DNA of 64,000 bases from Rhizobium sp. SG_E_25_P2 (GCF_029892285.1 NZ_JARXVM010000003.1:248001-312000); one strand, 5' to 3'; positions 1 to 8,655 are shown, counted from the stretch's first letter. A program made the numbers and translations. Notes: generated by a model from the sequence alone, not told the origin.

Positions 1-1314
1 GAAGGTGAGGGGCTGCAATTTACCCTGCGGCTTGACATCAGGATTGGTCGAATTGTCGACAACTTTCAGATCATAGGGGAATTTGCCGCCCTCAACCTGC
101 TGCCATTGCCCTGCGGCGATATGCGTGACGCTGATGTTCTTAAGAGGCGAGGCTTTGAAATCCACCTTGCCGACAACCGTGTCCAGGCTGAGCGCCGCAA
201 TCGCATCGCGCACCGCCGCCTTGTCCTTGGGGTCGCCCGCAGCTTTCAGCGCCGCCAGACCGACCTCAAAGAGCGCATGGTCATAACCCAGCGGCTGGGT
301 CCATTGCTGACCGGTCGCCGCCGTATAGGCGTCGGCGATGTCTTGGGAGGATTGCCCGGTCAGGGATGACTTGTAGGGGAATGCGGGGGTCCACCAGACC
401 TCGGTCGACATGCCGTTGCCTCGTTCGCCGAGATTGGCCACCGAAGAGGGGAACAGCAGTCCGGCCGCCGTGGTGCAGATCTTCGGCTTGAAACCGGCCT
501 GGACAGCCTGGTTCCAGAAGGTCGCGAGATGGTTCTGGTAGGCGTGACCCGCAACGATCTCGACGCCAGCCTCCTTGAAGGCGGCAATCTGGGTGGAGAA
601 GTCGTCGGTGTCGAGCCGGAACAGACCCAGGTCCAACACATCGTATCCGCCAGCCTTGAAAGCCGGTGGGAAGCCATGCTCCGGATCATGCATCGCACGG
701 CCGCCGTCATTGTCGGCGTAGAGCGTGCCGACTTTCTTGTTGGTCGGCAGGGTGTCCCACATCTTCGCATAGGCTGTGCCGAGTTCGTCGGCGCCCCAGA
801 AGAAATGGAAGGTGAACGGGAAGCCTTTTTCCGGATTGTAATTGCGTTGGAAAGCCCAGCCCTGCCAAGGGCCGCCGGTGGAAATCTGCGGCACGCCGCG
901 GGCGTCGGAAATGTTGGCGATCGCCGTGCCGCCTTCAGCGTCGGAAATCAGGATGATGTCAGGGTTGTCGTTGAGGATCAGCTCGTTGCCGATCTGCAGC
1001 GAACGGGTCGGGTTGGACTGGTTATCCTTGACGATGATCTCGACAGCATAGGTCTTGCCATTGATCTCAAGGCCATTCTTCAGCGTTTCCTCTATGGCCT
1101 TGATCGTGTGGCTGGTGGACGCGCCGAAGGAGGCGCGAATGCCGGAAAGCGCCACAACAAAGCCGATGCGCAACGTATCGTCGGCGGCGCGTGCATGCGA
1201 CAAGCCCGAGGCCGACATCAGGGCCGTAGCGGCCGCCAGCTTGCCCGCCCCAGCCAGCATATCGCGCCGCGTGAAATGGGAATCGAATATGGTTGTGTTC
1301 GAAGTTTCTGTCAT
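1..1314 (-). CDS. LIV-type ABC transporter substrate-binding protein (partial, C-terminus off window)
   Basis: Periplasmic binding protein of the branched-chain amino acid (Peripla_BP_6) type. It would capture an unknown, probably aromatic or organic-acid, solute. About 438 residues are visible without a stop up to the window edge. The N-terminus carries a twin-arginine-like signal (RRDMLAGAG from about residue 16, then an Ala-rich hydrophobic stretch ending ARAADD). The mature part begins LRIGFVVALSG, as is usual for the family. The ATG at 1314 is preceded by GGGAGGGG at good distance. No permease or ATPase gene is visible on this side, so the rest of the transporter may lie to the left. It is divergent from the TetR gene at 1557, and the intergenic region contains two operator-like boxes. 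Family assignment is firm; substrate unknown. Confidence 0.9.
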   Translation of the reverse strand, partial: MTETSNTTIFDSHFTRRDMLAGAGKLAAATALMSASGLSHARAADDTLRIGFVVALSGIRASFGASTSHTIKAIEETLKNGLEINGKTYAVEIIVKDNQSNPTRSLQIGNELILNDNPDIILISDAEGGTAIANISDARGVPQISTGGPWQGWAFQRNYNPEKGFPFTFHFFWGADELGTAYAKMWDTLPTNKKVGTLYADNDGGRAMHDPEHGFPPAFKAGGYDVLDLGLFRLDTDDFSTQIAAFKEAGVEIVAGHAYQNHLATFWNQAVQAGFKPKICTTAAGLLFPSSVANLGERGNGMSTEVWWTPAFPYKSSLTGQSSQDIADAYTAATGQQWTQPLGYDHALFEVGLAALKAAGDPKDKAAVRDAIAALSLDTVVGKVDFKASPLKNISVTHIAAGQWQQVEGGKFPYDLKVVDNSTNPDVKPQGKLQPLTF

Positions 1315-1417
1315 GAGCCCCTCCCAGGGTTGTTGGCGTGGCGCGGGTCCGTTTTCGGATACTGCGCAGTGCAACCGGCTCCTCCGCCGGGCAAACGAGC
1401 TTGCGCTGCATGCCTCG

Positions 1418-1435
1418 TTGTTTATACAATCAACC
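1418..1435. promoter_or_regulatory. Operator-like pseudo-palindrome, site A
   Basis: GTTGTTTATACAATCAAC, 14 of 18 positions symmetric. It lies about 110 bases upstream of the binding-protein start and about 120 bases upstream of the TetR gene. Similar 18-mers occur at 3362, 10745, 10835 and 15320. The TetR product at 1557 is the nearest candidate ligand, by inference. Confidence 0.5.
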
Positions 1436-1467
1436 AAAATCGGTAAAGTCGTCAAAATCGCATCCTT

Positions 1468-1486
1468 CTATCGGTTTCATCGATAG
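1468..1486. promoter_or_regulatory. Second shared box (CTATCG...CGATAG), copy 1
   Basis: CTATCGGTTTCATCGATAG has inverted hexamers CTATCG/CGATAG around a 7-base centre. A copy with two differences lies at 10801-10819. The T-rich asymmetric centre flanked by an inverted repeat resembles LysR-type activator boxes. From the point of view of the minus-strand gene, it sits about 50 bases upstream of site A. Confidence 0.45.
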
Positions 1487-1556
1487 CTCCAATGACGAAG
1501 CGCAAAACAGGCGGCAAAAATGGTCCGGAATAAAGTGAGGGCCGAAAGGACATCAG

Positions 1557-2231
1557 ATGGTTGACGCTTCCGCAAAAAAGCCAGGAGGTCGCAGCGCCGT
1601 TCAGACACGCGCCAATGGCGATCATACCCGGGAGAAAATCCTCAACGCGGCGGAATTGCTGTTTGGAAATGAATCTTTCGACACGGTGTCTTTGCGCGAC
1701 ATCACCAACGCCGCCGGCGTGACGTTGGCCCTAGCCAGCTATCACTTCAAGGTGAAGGAGAATCTGTTCTCCGCCGTTGTCGCCCGGCGAGCTGCAGTCC
1801 TTAATGAGACGCGGCGTGAACGGCTGGCTGCGCTCGAGGCGGAAGGGCGAATGACGGTCGAGGCATTGCTCGATGCTTTCATGCATCCATTGTTTGAGCA
1901 AATGCAAAGCGATGATGAGGGATGGCAGGCCTATGTTCTTCTTCTGGCGAAATTGGGCGCCAATGATAGGTGGCTCCATTATATTCATGAGAATTTCGAC
2001 GAAACCGCCAATCTCTTTATCGACAGGTTGCGGGCGCTGCTGCCGGGGTTGACGGAAGAAAATCTGCTGCGCGGCTTTTCCTTCGTTCTGGTGCTGATGC
2101 TTCAGACAGTCTCGAAAAGTCGTCGCCTTGACTCTCTGTCCGATGGACGCTTCTCCAGCGCCGATCTCGATACATCCTATCAGGTCTTGCTGAATTTCTG
2201 CATGGCCGGGTTGGACGCTTTGCGACGTTGA
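1557..2231 (+). CDS. TetR/AcrR-family transcriptional regulator
   Basis: DNA-binding repressor of 224 residues, the usual TetR length. The N-terminal helix (TREKILNAAELLF) is followed by a helix-turn-helix at about residues 44-64 (SLRDITNAAGV...ASYHF, close to the TetR signature). The C-terminal all-helical ligand domain resembles the CerR/YcfQ-type regulators. The ATG follows a GAAAGGA ribosome-binding site. It is divergent from the solute-binding protein gene and convergent with the HxlR gene (17-base gap). Operator-like site A and a second box lie in its upstream region, so it may regulate itself, the transporter and the other genes that carry the same box. The ligand cannot be read from sequence. 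Confidence 0.9.
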   Translation: MVDASAKKPGGRSAVQTRANGDHTREKILNAAELLFGNESFDTVSLRDITNAAGVTLALASYHFKVKENLFSAVVARRAAVLNETRRERLAALEAEGRMTVEALLDAFMHPLFEQMQSDDEGWQAYVLLLAKLGANDRWLHYIHENFDETANLFIDRLRALLPGLTEENLLRGFSFVLVLMLQTVSKSRRLDSLSDGRFSSADLDTSYQVLLNFCMAGLDALRR

Positions 2232-2247
2232 CTCAGATTGCTGCCGT

Positions 2248-2709
2248 TTAAGGGCTGAAACTGGCGCGCGCCGCCATGATCGCCTGTTCATTCTCCTTGA
2301 TCCACCTGATCATGCCATCGAGACGTTCGGCAAGTGCCTGGCCGAGTGGCGTCAACGAATAGGTGACAGAGGGGGGGGTGGTGTCCAGCCGTGCGCGCGC
2401 GACCAAGCCGTCCCTTTCCAGAGCCCGCAAGCGGAGCGTCATAATACGCTGCGAAATCATTCTCTCGGCCGACATGACTGCAATGATGCGTCGGAGCGCA
2501 GCATGGCGGTAGTTTCCCGTCGTCAGGATCACCAATAGCAACGCGCTCCAGCGATCGCCCAGTCTGGCCATGATTTCCCTGACCGGATCATCCCGTTCAT
2601 GCCCGGCGGCGGCGATGTCGTCCGCCAGGCGCAGCAACGCATCCTCGGCAAAATCGGGGTGGCTCTGTCGCAGATGGGCAAGGAGCTTTGGCAAGGAGGC
2701 GTTCTGCAT
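2248..2709 (-). CDS. HxlR-family winged-helix regulator
   Basis: Small regulator of about 153 residues. The core reads DPVREIMARLGDRWSALLLVILTTGNYR, then RMISQRIMTLRLRALERDGLV and a wing ending YSLTPLGQAL. These are the landmarks of the HxlR/DUF24 MarR-like fold (WS at helix 1, ISQR at the recognition helix, VTYSLTPLG in the wing). The frame stays open to a TTG at 2745, but the ATG at 2709 is the first ATG; no clear ribosome-binding site supports either, so the start is uncertain. An N-terminal extension of about 35 residues precedes the canonical HxlR start. Co-oriented with the VOC gene at 2856-3353 and possibly responding to small aromatics or aldehydes. Confidence 0.85.
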   Translation of the reverse strand: MQNASLPKLLAHLRQSHPDFAEDALLRLADDIAAAGHERDDPVREIMARLGDRWSALLLVILTTGNYRHAALRRIIAVMSAERMISQRIMTLRLRALERDGLVARARLDTTPPSVTYSLTPLGQALAERLDGMIRWIKENEQAIMAARASFSP

Positions 2710-2855
2710 GGGCGCACCGGTGGAAAAGGATAGGATGCGGCGCAATCCTACAAACCGCGCAGCATGGTGATCCTATCCGCATGTGCGATGCTTTAGGAAG
2801 CCGCGCAGACCGATGGCGGCGACGTTTTCACAGTCGTGAATTGCCGAAGTTGCGA

Positions 2856-3353
2856 TCAAACCGGAAAATCGTGGCGGCTGAGGATTTCGATCAGGCTGCC
2901 CCAGGGGTCGTTGAAGAAGAAGGCTGTCGCGGCCGGCTTGCTGTTGCCGATGGTCACGTCGTCCTCAGCGCGCATGGGCTGACCGACGCCCCGGGCGACG
3001 CCGACGATCTCGACACCGGCTGCCTTCAGCGTCTCGACCGCAGCCTGAACATTGTCGACCGAGAAGCAAAAATGCTTGACGCCCTGGGTTTGTAAGTCGG
3101 TATTCGGTTTTTGCCGTTCGAGCGGCGTGGCGGCTGAGCCGGCGATTTCGAAGATTTCTATTCGCATGGCGCCGTTGCGCACGAATGCGCCCTTGGCCCC
3201 GATATGTGGAATCTCAAACCGGGATTCCGCCGTGAAGCCGAACATTGCGCTCCACCAGGCAATTGCCGCTTCTCGATCTCCGACGCTGATGCAAAAATGA
3301 TGTGGAGCGACATCTCCCAATAGCGGTCCCGGCATCACAATTATCTTTTCCAT
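2856..3353 (-). CDS. VOC-superfamily (glyoxalase/bleomycin-resistance fold) protein
   Basis: Single-copy vicinal-oxygen-chelate protein of about 165 residues built from two beta-alpha-beta-beta-beta modules. It starts VAPHHFCISVGDREAAIAWWSAMFGF and the second half is VKHFCFSVDNVQAAVETLKAAGVEIVG, ending DPWGSLIEIL. His in HHFCISV, His in KHFCFSV and Glu in LIEIL are the expected metal ligands. Function could be lactoylglutathione lyase-like, an epimerase or a dioxygenase accessory; the sequence does not decide. The ATG at 3353 lacks a strong ribosome-binding site, and a later ATG at 3335 is possible. Operator-like site B sits directly upstream of the start (3362-3379), which suggests repression from that site. 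Confidence 0.75.
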   Translation of the reverse strand: MEKIIVMPGPLLGDVAPHHFCISVGDREAAIAWWSAMFGFTAESRFEIPHIGAKGAFVRNGAMRIEIFEIAGSAATPLERQKPNTDLQTQGVKHFCFSVDNVQAAVETLKAAGVEIVGVARGVGQPMRAEDDVTIGNSKPAATAFFFNDPWGSLIEILSRHDFPV

Positions 3354-3361
3354 ATTTATTA

Positions 3362-3379
3362 GTTGGTCGTTCAATTAAA
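3362..3379. promoter_or_regulatory. Operator-like pseudo-palindrome, site B
   Basis: GTTGGTCGTTCAATTAAA; its reverse complement TTTAATTGAACGACCAAC aligns with sites A, D and E. This is the most degenerate member. It abuts the start of the VOC gene (3353, minus) and is about 115 bases ahead of the LysR gene. Confidence 0.4.
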
Positions 3380-3493
3380 TAAATGAGTTTATAGTGGCGG
3401 TCAACCTTGTCCCAGGCAGCGCCTGCCTGTAGGTCTATCGCTGGGAGTGATGGAAGAGGAGCCGTCAATCCGTCGAACTGCTAGGAGGACGAG

Positions 3494-4444
3494 ATGCGGT
3501 TCAAGGGACTCGATCTCAATTTGCTGGTGACGCTGGACTGCCTGCTGACGGAACGGAATGTTTCGCGGGCGGCGGAGAAGCTCTGTCTCAGTCAATCGGC
3601 GACAAGCGGCGCGCTTACTCGGTTGCGCGAATATTTCGGCGATGAACTGCTGTTGCAACTTGGGCGCACCATGGTGATGACGCCGCGAGCCGTCGAACTC
3701 CTGCCGGCCGTGCGCAGCGTGCTGCTGCAGGTGGAAGGCACGATCATCAAGCGGCCGGAATTCGATCCGCTCTCGGCCAAGCGCGAGATCCGGATCATCG
3801 CATCCGACTATATGACGATCACGGCGCTGTCGGCCGCCTTGCGGGCTATCAATCGCGAAGCCCCGGAACTGACCTTCAAGCTCACGGTTCCGGGCGAGAG
3901 TCCCCAGGACTTGCTCGACCGGGCGGAAGTCGAATTCCTCGCAATGCCTGACGTGTATCTGTCGCCGGATCATCCCAGCCAGCGCTTGTTCTCGGAGGAT
4001 TATCGAGCTGTTATCTGGAGCGGCAACACGCTCGTGAAGGGCGATGAGATCACACTGTCGGAATTTCTTCACATGCGACATGTGTCCGTCAACTATTCGC
4101 AATCGGGGCCGACATTCGAGGGTTGGTTCATCGAACGGTTCGGCAATGAGCGGCTGGTTGAAGTCACCACCTCTTCTTATTCCACGGTTCCCTTCCTGAT
4201 CGTTGGCACAGACCGGATCGCGCTCATGCATCAACGTCTCGCCAATGTGTTCGCGCGCATGATGCCGCTGAAGCTGCTGAAGCCTCCGGTGGAAATTCCC
4301 CAGATTCACGAAGCGTTGCAGTGGCACTTTTACAATGACAGCGACGAATGTCTGACCTGGGTGCGCAACCGCCTTATTGAGCATATCTCGACGCATATCT
4401 CCGAGATCGAACTGAATGGCGTCAGCTATCTCCTGGAGCGATAG
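3494..4444 (+). CDS. LysR-family regulator, NodD/NahR-like
   Basis: Transcriptional activator of 316 residues. It opens MRFKGLDLNLLVTLDCLLTE, the NodD/NahR/LinR-type beginning, with the winged helix-turn-helix at about residues 20-45 (VSRAAEKLCLSQSATSGAL). The rest is a periplasmic-binding-like inducer domain. The ATG follows an AGGAGG ribosome-binding site. It directly precedes, and probably controls, the co-oriented FAH-SDR-VOC-monooxygenase set (76 bases to the next start). It is a distant paralog of the LysR protein at 17876-18817: same length class, same N-terminal pattern and shared motifs such as GTERI/GTDRI...MH. Inducer unknown; members of this branch usually sense aromatics or flavonoids. 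Confidence 0.93.
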   Translation: MRFKGLDLNLLVTLDCLLTERNVSRAAEKLCLSQSATSGALTRLREYFGDELLLQLGRTMVMTPRAVELLPAVRSVLLQVEGTIIKRPEFDPLSAKREIRIIASDYMTITALSAALRAINREAPELTFKLTVPGESPQDLLDRAEVEFLAMPDVYLSPDHPSQRLFSEDYRAVIWSGNTLVKGDEITLSEFLHMRHVSVNYSQSGPTFEGWFIERFGNERLVEVTTSSYSTVPFLIVGTDRIALMHQRLANVFARMMPLKLLKPPVEIPQIHEALQWHFYNDSDECLTWVRNRLIEHISTHISEIELNGVSYLLER

Positions 4445-4520
4445 GCCGCATCGCTGAAATCGGTTTTCCTCCGCTTGAGCCAGAGGCTATTACCGGGCTG
4501 GTTTCAGGGGAGGAGCCATC

Positions 4521-5438
4521 ATGAATGACGACGCACAGATACCCTTCGTGCTGGGCATGTTCACAGTCAGCGGCAGTCCCGCGTTTCCTGCTCTTGTATT
4601 GGATGACGAGGCGGCGATCTCGATTGACGCCATCGCCCCGCTGGCGGCCCGATTGGGGCATGCTCTCACCGGCCAACACTCCATTTTTGGGTTGCTCCAA
4701 AACTGGGAGCGCAATTTCGCCGGCCTTTGCGCCACGGTCATGGCGTTGAATGATGCCGTTGCGGGAAAGTATTTCCGCAGCGCTTTCACATCGGTCGAAT
4801 TTCTGACGCCCTGCGCGCCGATTGAAGCGCCCCGGCAGATTTTATGCGAACTGACGGGCGTGGAGGATGCGCGCGACACATCATTCGTGGCGAAGCTCGC
4901 CTCTACAGTGGTTGGCCCTAAGGCGAAGATCCATCTGCCGAAATCGGCCGGCAGGGTCGTCGTGGAAGCTAAAGTCGGCGTGGTCATGGGCCAGCCGGCC
5001 TATCAACTGGACGCCGCCGATGGCGTCGGCGCCATTGCCGGTTATGTCACTGTGACCGATGTCACGCTTGTGGATTCCGAGATGCGGGGTTCATGGTTTA
5101 CGGCGAAATCGCAGCCGTCTTTTCTGCCGACAGGACCCTATTTCGTGCCGCGCGCGTTTGCCGGCGATGTGGATACGCTCGAAATGACGCTTGCGGTCAA
5201 TGGCGAGAAGGTCTTCCCGACGGGTCTCGACCAGCGTTCCACTCCGATCGGACCCGCCATCGCCGATCTGACGCAAGATTTTCAGCTGTTTCCCGGCGAC
5301 ATCATCTGCTGCGGGGCGGGTTGGGGCCAGGCGCTTGCGGATCTGCCGGGGCTTGGCGACGGCGACATTGTCGAGACTGCGGTGCGAGGGCTTGGCCAGC
5401 AGACGCTGAACAGCATGCGCGCCAGCACCGACGTCTGA
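4521..5438 (+). CDS. Fumarylacetoacetate-hydrolase-family protein, divergent metal site
   Basis: FAH-superfamily enzyme of 305 residues, a fold that hydrolyses, decarboxylates or hydrates acylpyruvates and oxo-acids. Family landmarks are GYVTVTDVT (about 174), SWFTAKSQPSFLPTGPYFVP (about 191-210) and FPGDIICCGAGWG near the C-terminus. The metal-binding E-x-E motif reads EAK at residues 149-151, so the second acidic ligand is replaced by Lys, which may alter or abolish metal-dependent catalysis. The N-terminal 90 residues are unlike the short FAH form. Start supported by GGGGAGGAG. First gene of a probable operon with the SDR (16 bases downstream). Confidence 0.8.
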   Translation: MNDDAQIPFVLGMFTVSGSPAFPALVLDDEAAISIDAIAPLAARLGHALTGQHSIFGLLQNWERNFAGLCATVMALNDAVAGKYFRSAFTSVEFLTPCAPIEAPRQILCELTGVEDARDTSFVAKLASTVVGPKAKIHLPKSAGRVVVEAKVGVVMGQPAYQLDAADGVGAIAGYVTVTDVTLVDSEMRGSWFTAKSQPSFLPTGPYFVPRAFAGDVDTLEMTLAVNGEKVFPTGLDQRSTPIGPAIADLTQDFQLFPGDIICCGAGWGQALADLPGLGDGDIVETAVRGLGQQTLNSMRASTDV

Positions 5439-5453
5439 GAGGAGGGGGCAAAT

Positions 5454-6245
5454 ATGGATTACTCACCTGATACAATTGGCGGCTGGGTCGGGAATCGACT
5501 GCACGGCAAGACGGCTGTCGTCACCGGCGCGGGGCGCGGCATCGGCAAGGGCATTGCTCTGATGTTTGCGGCCCAAGGCGCGCGCGTCATCGCCTGCGAT
5601 ATCAATGCCGACGCGCTCTGCCAGTTGCAGGATGAGGCGGATGCCGCGGGTATCGGTGAAATCGTCACGGTCGCCGCAGACCTCACCGGCGAGGAGGGCG
5701 CCGCTCATCTGGCAGACGCAGCCAGTGCTTTGCCTGTTGTCTCCATTCTCGTGAACGCGGCAGCGATCGCCGTGTTTGACTGGATCGATTCCATGCCTTT
5801 TTCCGCCTGGCGAAAGACGCTTGCCGGCGAACTCGATACCGTCTTTCTCGTGACCAAGGCGATCTGGCCGCTGATGAAGGCCAGGGGTGGATCGATTGTG
5901 AATTTCTCCTCCGCCAATGCGCATGTCGCGCTCGACACGCTGCCGGCTATCGCTCATTGCGCTGGCAAGGGCGGGGTTCTGGCCATGACGCGACAATTGG
6001 CGATGGAGGGCGGGCCGCACGGGATCCGCGCAAATTCCATCGCTCCCGGCTTCACCCTGACCGAGGAAACAGAGCGGCATCTAAACAATGAGGCGATGAT
6101 GAAATCGGTGCGCGCCAAATTGATGATCGATCATCTGGGCATGCCGCAAGATATCGGCTGGCTCGCCGTCTATCTCGGATCCGAAGAGTCACGCTATGTC
6201 ACCGGCGCAGATTTCAGCATTGATGGCGGCGCGACGGCTTGGTGA
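5454..6245 (+). CDS. SDR-family oxidoreductase with His in place of the catalytic Tyr
   Basis: NAD(P)-dependent short-chain dehydrogenase/reductase, 263 residues. The Rossmann motif TGAGRGIGKG is near residues 24-33, NAAA near 100, the catalytic Ser in VNFSSANAH, and the C-terminal signature is GADFSIDGGATAW. Where classical members have YxxxK the sequence has HCAGK (H168, K172). A related subset of SDRs with AHxxxKGGV is, to my knowledge, widespread, but the acid/base residue is then not Tyr. Strong ribosome-binding site GAGGAGGG. Sits between the FAH and VOC genes, so it probably oxidises a hydroxy or dihydrodiol-type intermediate; substrate unknown. Confidence 0.88.
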   Translation: MDYSPDTIGGWVGNRLHGKTAVVTGAGRGIGKGIALMFAAQGARVIACDINADALCQLQDEADAAGIGEIVTVAADLTGEEGAAHLADAASALPVVSILVNAAAIAVFDWIDSMPFSAWRKTLAGELDTVFLVTKAIWPLMKARGGSIVNFSSANAHVALDTLPAIAHCAGKGGVLAMTRQLAMEGGPHGIRANSIAPGFTLTEETERHLNNEAMMKSVRAKLMIDHLGMPQDIGWLAVYLGSEESRYVTGADFSIDGGATAW

Positions 6246-6422
6246 TTGCTATCGATGCGGACGATAATTTGTATCTCACCAATCCATTTTTCAGATTGTT
6301 GGCGGCGAATTATAAGCGGTTCGAGGCGGGAGGAAATCGCCCGATACACACATTCTTAGCCCGCGCGCCTTCGACCCTCGAGCGCGCTCCAGCACATTTA
6401 TGTCCGAAAAAGGATGAGCGTC

Positions 6423-7418
6423 ATGGCGGTCACAGGCATTGAAACCCTGCTCTTCGGTGTGGAGGATCTGGCCAAATGCACCCGATTTTTCGACGATTTT
6501 GGTTTAACGCAGAAGAGCGCCAGCGATGAGCACACGCATTACCAGTTGGAAGAAGGCTCCAACGTCATCCTGCGGCCGATGGATGATCCGCGCGTGCCGA
6601 AATCCGACTATCTCGGCTACGGCGTCAAGAAAGTCTATTGGGGTGTCGACACCCAGGAAAATCTCGATGAACTGGCCGAGAAGCTGGCTCTAAAGCAGCC
6701 TATCCAGCGCGACAATGACGGGACCGTCCATTTCGTCACCGGCTCGGGCCTGCCCTCGGCGCTTAGAGTGTTCAACCGCAAGAAGGTCACTTATGCGCCT
6801 GATCCCGTCAATGCGCCCGGTAATGTCAAGCGGCTCAACACCCAGCGCAAATGGAAGACGCGGGCGCGGCCCAAGACCATTACCCACACCGTGTTTGCGG
6901 TTCCCGATCCGCGCGCGGAATATGAGTGGTATCGCGACAATCTTGGCTTCCGGATGTCGGAAGAGCAGATCGGCATGGGTTTCTACCTGCGTTGCGACGG
7001 CGCTAATGAGCACCACAATCTCTTCCTGATCAACATGAAATTCCCAGCCCTGCCGGGCCATCCGCTCTATCACCACACCAATTTTGGCGTGGAGGATATC
7101 GACGAATTGATGATCGGCACCAATTACATGACCCGCAAGGGCTGGAATACGGGGCCGCTCGGCAGCGGTCGTCACCGTATCGCCTCGGCGCTGTTCTCCT
7201 ATCTCGAATGCCCAGCCGGCGGTGAAGCCGAATATGGCGCCGATAGCGATTATATCGATGACAACTGGATCCCGCGTGAATGGAACCAGGTGTTTGCAAC
7301 CTATTCCTGGATGCACAAAATTCCCGCCTTTCTTGGCGGGGCGCAGAAATGGGAGTTTCGCCTCCATCCCGAATTCACGCCGAAGGCCGAGGGCAAGGCG
7401 GACGCCGGCTGGGAATGA
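6423..7418 (+). CDS. Two-domain VOC protein, extradiol ring-cleavage dioxygenase type
   Basis: Protein of about 331 residues with two VOC modules. The N-terminal one (about 1-125, TGIETLLFGVEDLAKCTRFF) is probably structural; the C-terminal one (about 150-290) carries the facial triad. Candidate Fe/Mn ligands are His155 (THTVF), His217/218 (YHHTNFGV) and Glu270 (EAEYGAD). This layout matches type I extradiol dioxygenases such as biphenyl-diol or catechol 2,3-dioxygenases, although the C-terminal sequence is divergent. An ATG lies at 6414, but the AAGG at 6410 fits the ATG at 6423 better. Downstream lies an FAD monooxygenase, consistent with hydroxylation followed by ring cleavage. Substrate not identifiable. 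Confidence 0.82.
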   Translation: MAVTGIETLLFGVEDLAKCTRFFDDFGLTQKSASDEHTHYQLEEGSNVILRPMDDPRVPKSDYLGYGVKKVYWGVDTQENLDELAEKLALKQPIQRDNDGTVHFVTGSGLPSALRVFNRKKVTYAPDPVNAPGNVKRLNTQRKWKTRARPKTITHTVFAVPDPRAEYEWYRDNLGFRMSEEQIGMGFYLRCDGANEHHNLFLINMKFPALPGHPLYHHTNFGVEDIDELMIGTNYMTRKGWNTGPLGSGRHRIASALFSYLECPAGGEAEYGADSDYIDDNWIPREWNQVFATYSWMHKIPAFLGGAQKWEFRLHPEFTPKAEGKADAGWE

Positions 7419-7494
7419 GTTCGCCAGTCTTACTGAAATGCAATGTTAGCGGCCGGTTCGAGATCTGTCCGGTCCCACGGGAGGCGCTGGTTCC

Positions 7495-8631
7495 ATGAGT
7501 GTTGAAAATCTTGTCGGCAAGGTTTTGATTGTCGGCGGTGGCGTGGGCGGCATGGCCGCAGCCATCCGCTTCAGAGAGGCCGGCGTGAACGTCGATCTTG
7601 TCGATCTCGATCCGAATTGGGGCGTCTATGGGACGGGCATCACTTTATCGATCCTGACGCTTCGTGCGCTCTGCGATCTTGGCTTGGCCGATGACGTCAT
7701 GAAGGTCGGCAATTGCTATGACAATTACCTCATCTGCAATGCCGATGGCTCTGTCCTGCATGAAAGTAGCCTGCCTCGCCTCTATTCCGAAGACGTGCCG
7801 GCCGAAGGCGGCATTCTCCGGCCCGCTTTGCATGCGATCATGAAAGAGCGCGTGCTTAAAAAAGGCGTCCATGTGCGCACCGGCCTCTCCGTTGCCACGC
7901 TTGATGCTGATGATTTGGGTGTGACCGTCGCCTTCACCGATGGCGAGACTGGCCGTTATGATCTGGTCGTCGGCGCGGATGGCCTGTTTTCGAAAGTGCG
8001 CGGCATGATCATGCCGGATGCGCCGAAACCCGCTTTCACCGGGCAGGCTTGCTGGCGCGCCATGTTCGATATTCCCGAGGGCTGGACCTCTGGTCGCATG
8101 TTCCTGGGCGAGAAGGTGAAGCTTGGCTTCACGCTTTGTTCGCCGGACAAGATGTATCTCTATCTGCTGGAACATGTGCCGGATAATCCATGGCGTGAAA
8201 AGTCGGAACTGCCGGGCCTGCTGCGCGGCCTGATGGACGGATTTGGCGGCGAGGCGGCTCGATTGAAAGAGACGATCGGCGACGACGCCTCGATCATCTA
8301 CCGGCCGCTCGAAAGCGTTCTGATCGAGGACAGCTGGAGTCGCGGCAGGGTCGTCCTGCTCGGCGATGCCGTCCACGCCACCACCCCGCATCTGGGCTCT
8401 GGAGCCGGGGCCGCGGTCGAGGATGCGATCGTTCTGGTCGAGGAACTGGCGTCTTCCGCCTCAGTTGATGAGGCGCTTGAGAACTATGACCGTCGCCGGA
8501 TCCCTCGCGCATCGCTGGTCGTCAAGAATTCGCTGAAAATCGGCCAGATGGAGATGACCAGCGCGCCCATGAAGGATCAGGCGGCCCTGATGAGCGCGTC
8601 GATGGAGGTGATCGCCCAGCCCTATCGGTGA
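7495..8631 (+). CDS. FAD-dependent aromatic monooxygenase (PHBH/salicylate-hydroxylase fold)
   Basis: Class A flavoprotein monooxygenase of 378 residues. The dinucleotide-binding motif is VGGGVGGMAAAIRFREAG (about 12-29), the DG motif is VVGADGLFSKVR (about 160), and the FAD ribityl motif is LLGDAVHATTPHLGSGAG (about 287-303). Length and layout match salicylate, 6-hydroxynicotinate and 3-hydroxybenzoate hydroxylases, which hydroxylate (sometimes with decarboxylation) a phenolic or heteroaromatic acid using NAD(P)H. Start has GGGAGG 11 bases upstream. Last gene of the plus-strand set that begins with the LysR gene; a good hairpin terminator follows. Confidence 0.9.
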   Translation: MSVENLVGKVLIVGGGVGGMAAAIRFREAGVNVDLVDLDPNWGVYGTGITLSILTLRALCDLGLADDVMKVGNCYDNYLICNADGSVLHESSLPRLYSEDVPAEGGILRPALHAIMKERVLKKGVHVRTGLSVATLDADDLGVTVAFTDGETGRYDLVVGADGLFSKVRGMIMPDAPKPAFTGQACWRAMFDIPEGWTSGRMFLGEKVKLGFTLCSPDKMYLYLLEHVPDNPWREKSELPGLLRGLMDGFGGEAARLKETIGDDASIIYRPLESVLIEDSWSRGRVVLLGDAVHATTPHLGSGAGAAVEDAIVLVEELASSASVDEALENYDRRRIPRASLVVKNSLKIGQMEMTSAPMKDQAALMSASMEVIAQPYR

Positions 8632-8655
8632 TCTCCCTCGCCATCTGAAACAAGA

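Noticed and set aside
529-1446. Long plus-strand open frame of 305 residues opposite the binding-protein gene
   Set aside because: Antisense shadow of the binding-protein gene; low-complexity composition, no ribosome-binding site, and the minus-strand product has a full family signature.
3340-3494. Nod box or symbiosis island, prompted by NodD-like regulators
   Set aside because: No nod-box-like sequence, and the neighbours are catabolic genes; the regulators only share the branch.
3401-4396. Minus-strand open frame of 331 residues opposite the LysR gene
   Set aside because: Mirror frame of a GC-rich gene; Arg/Gln/His-rich, no domain.
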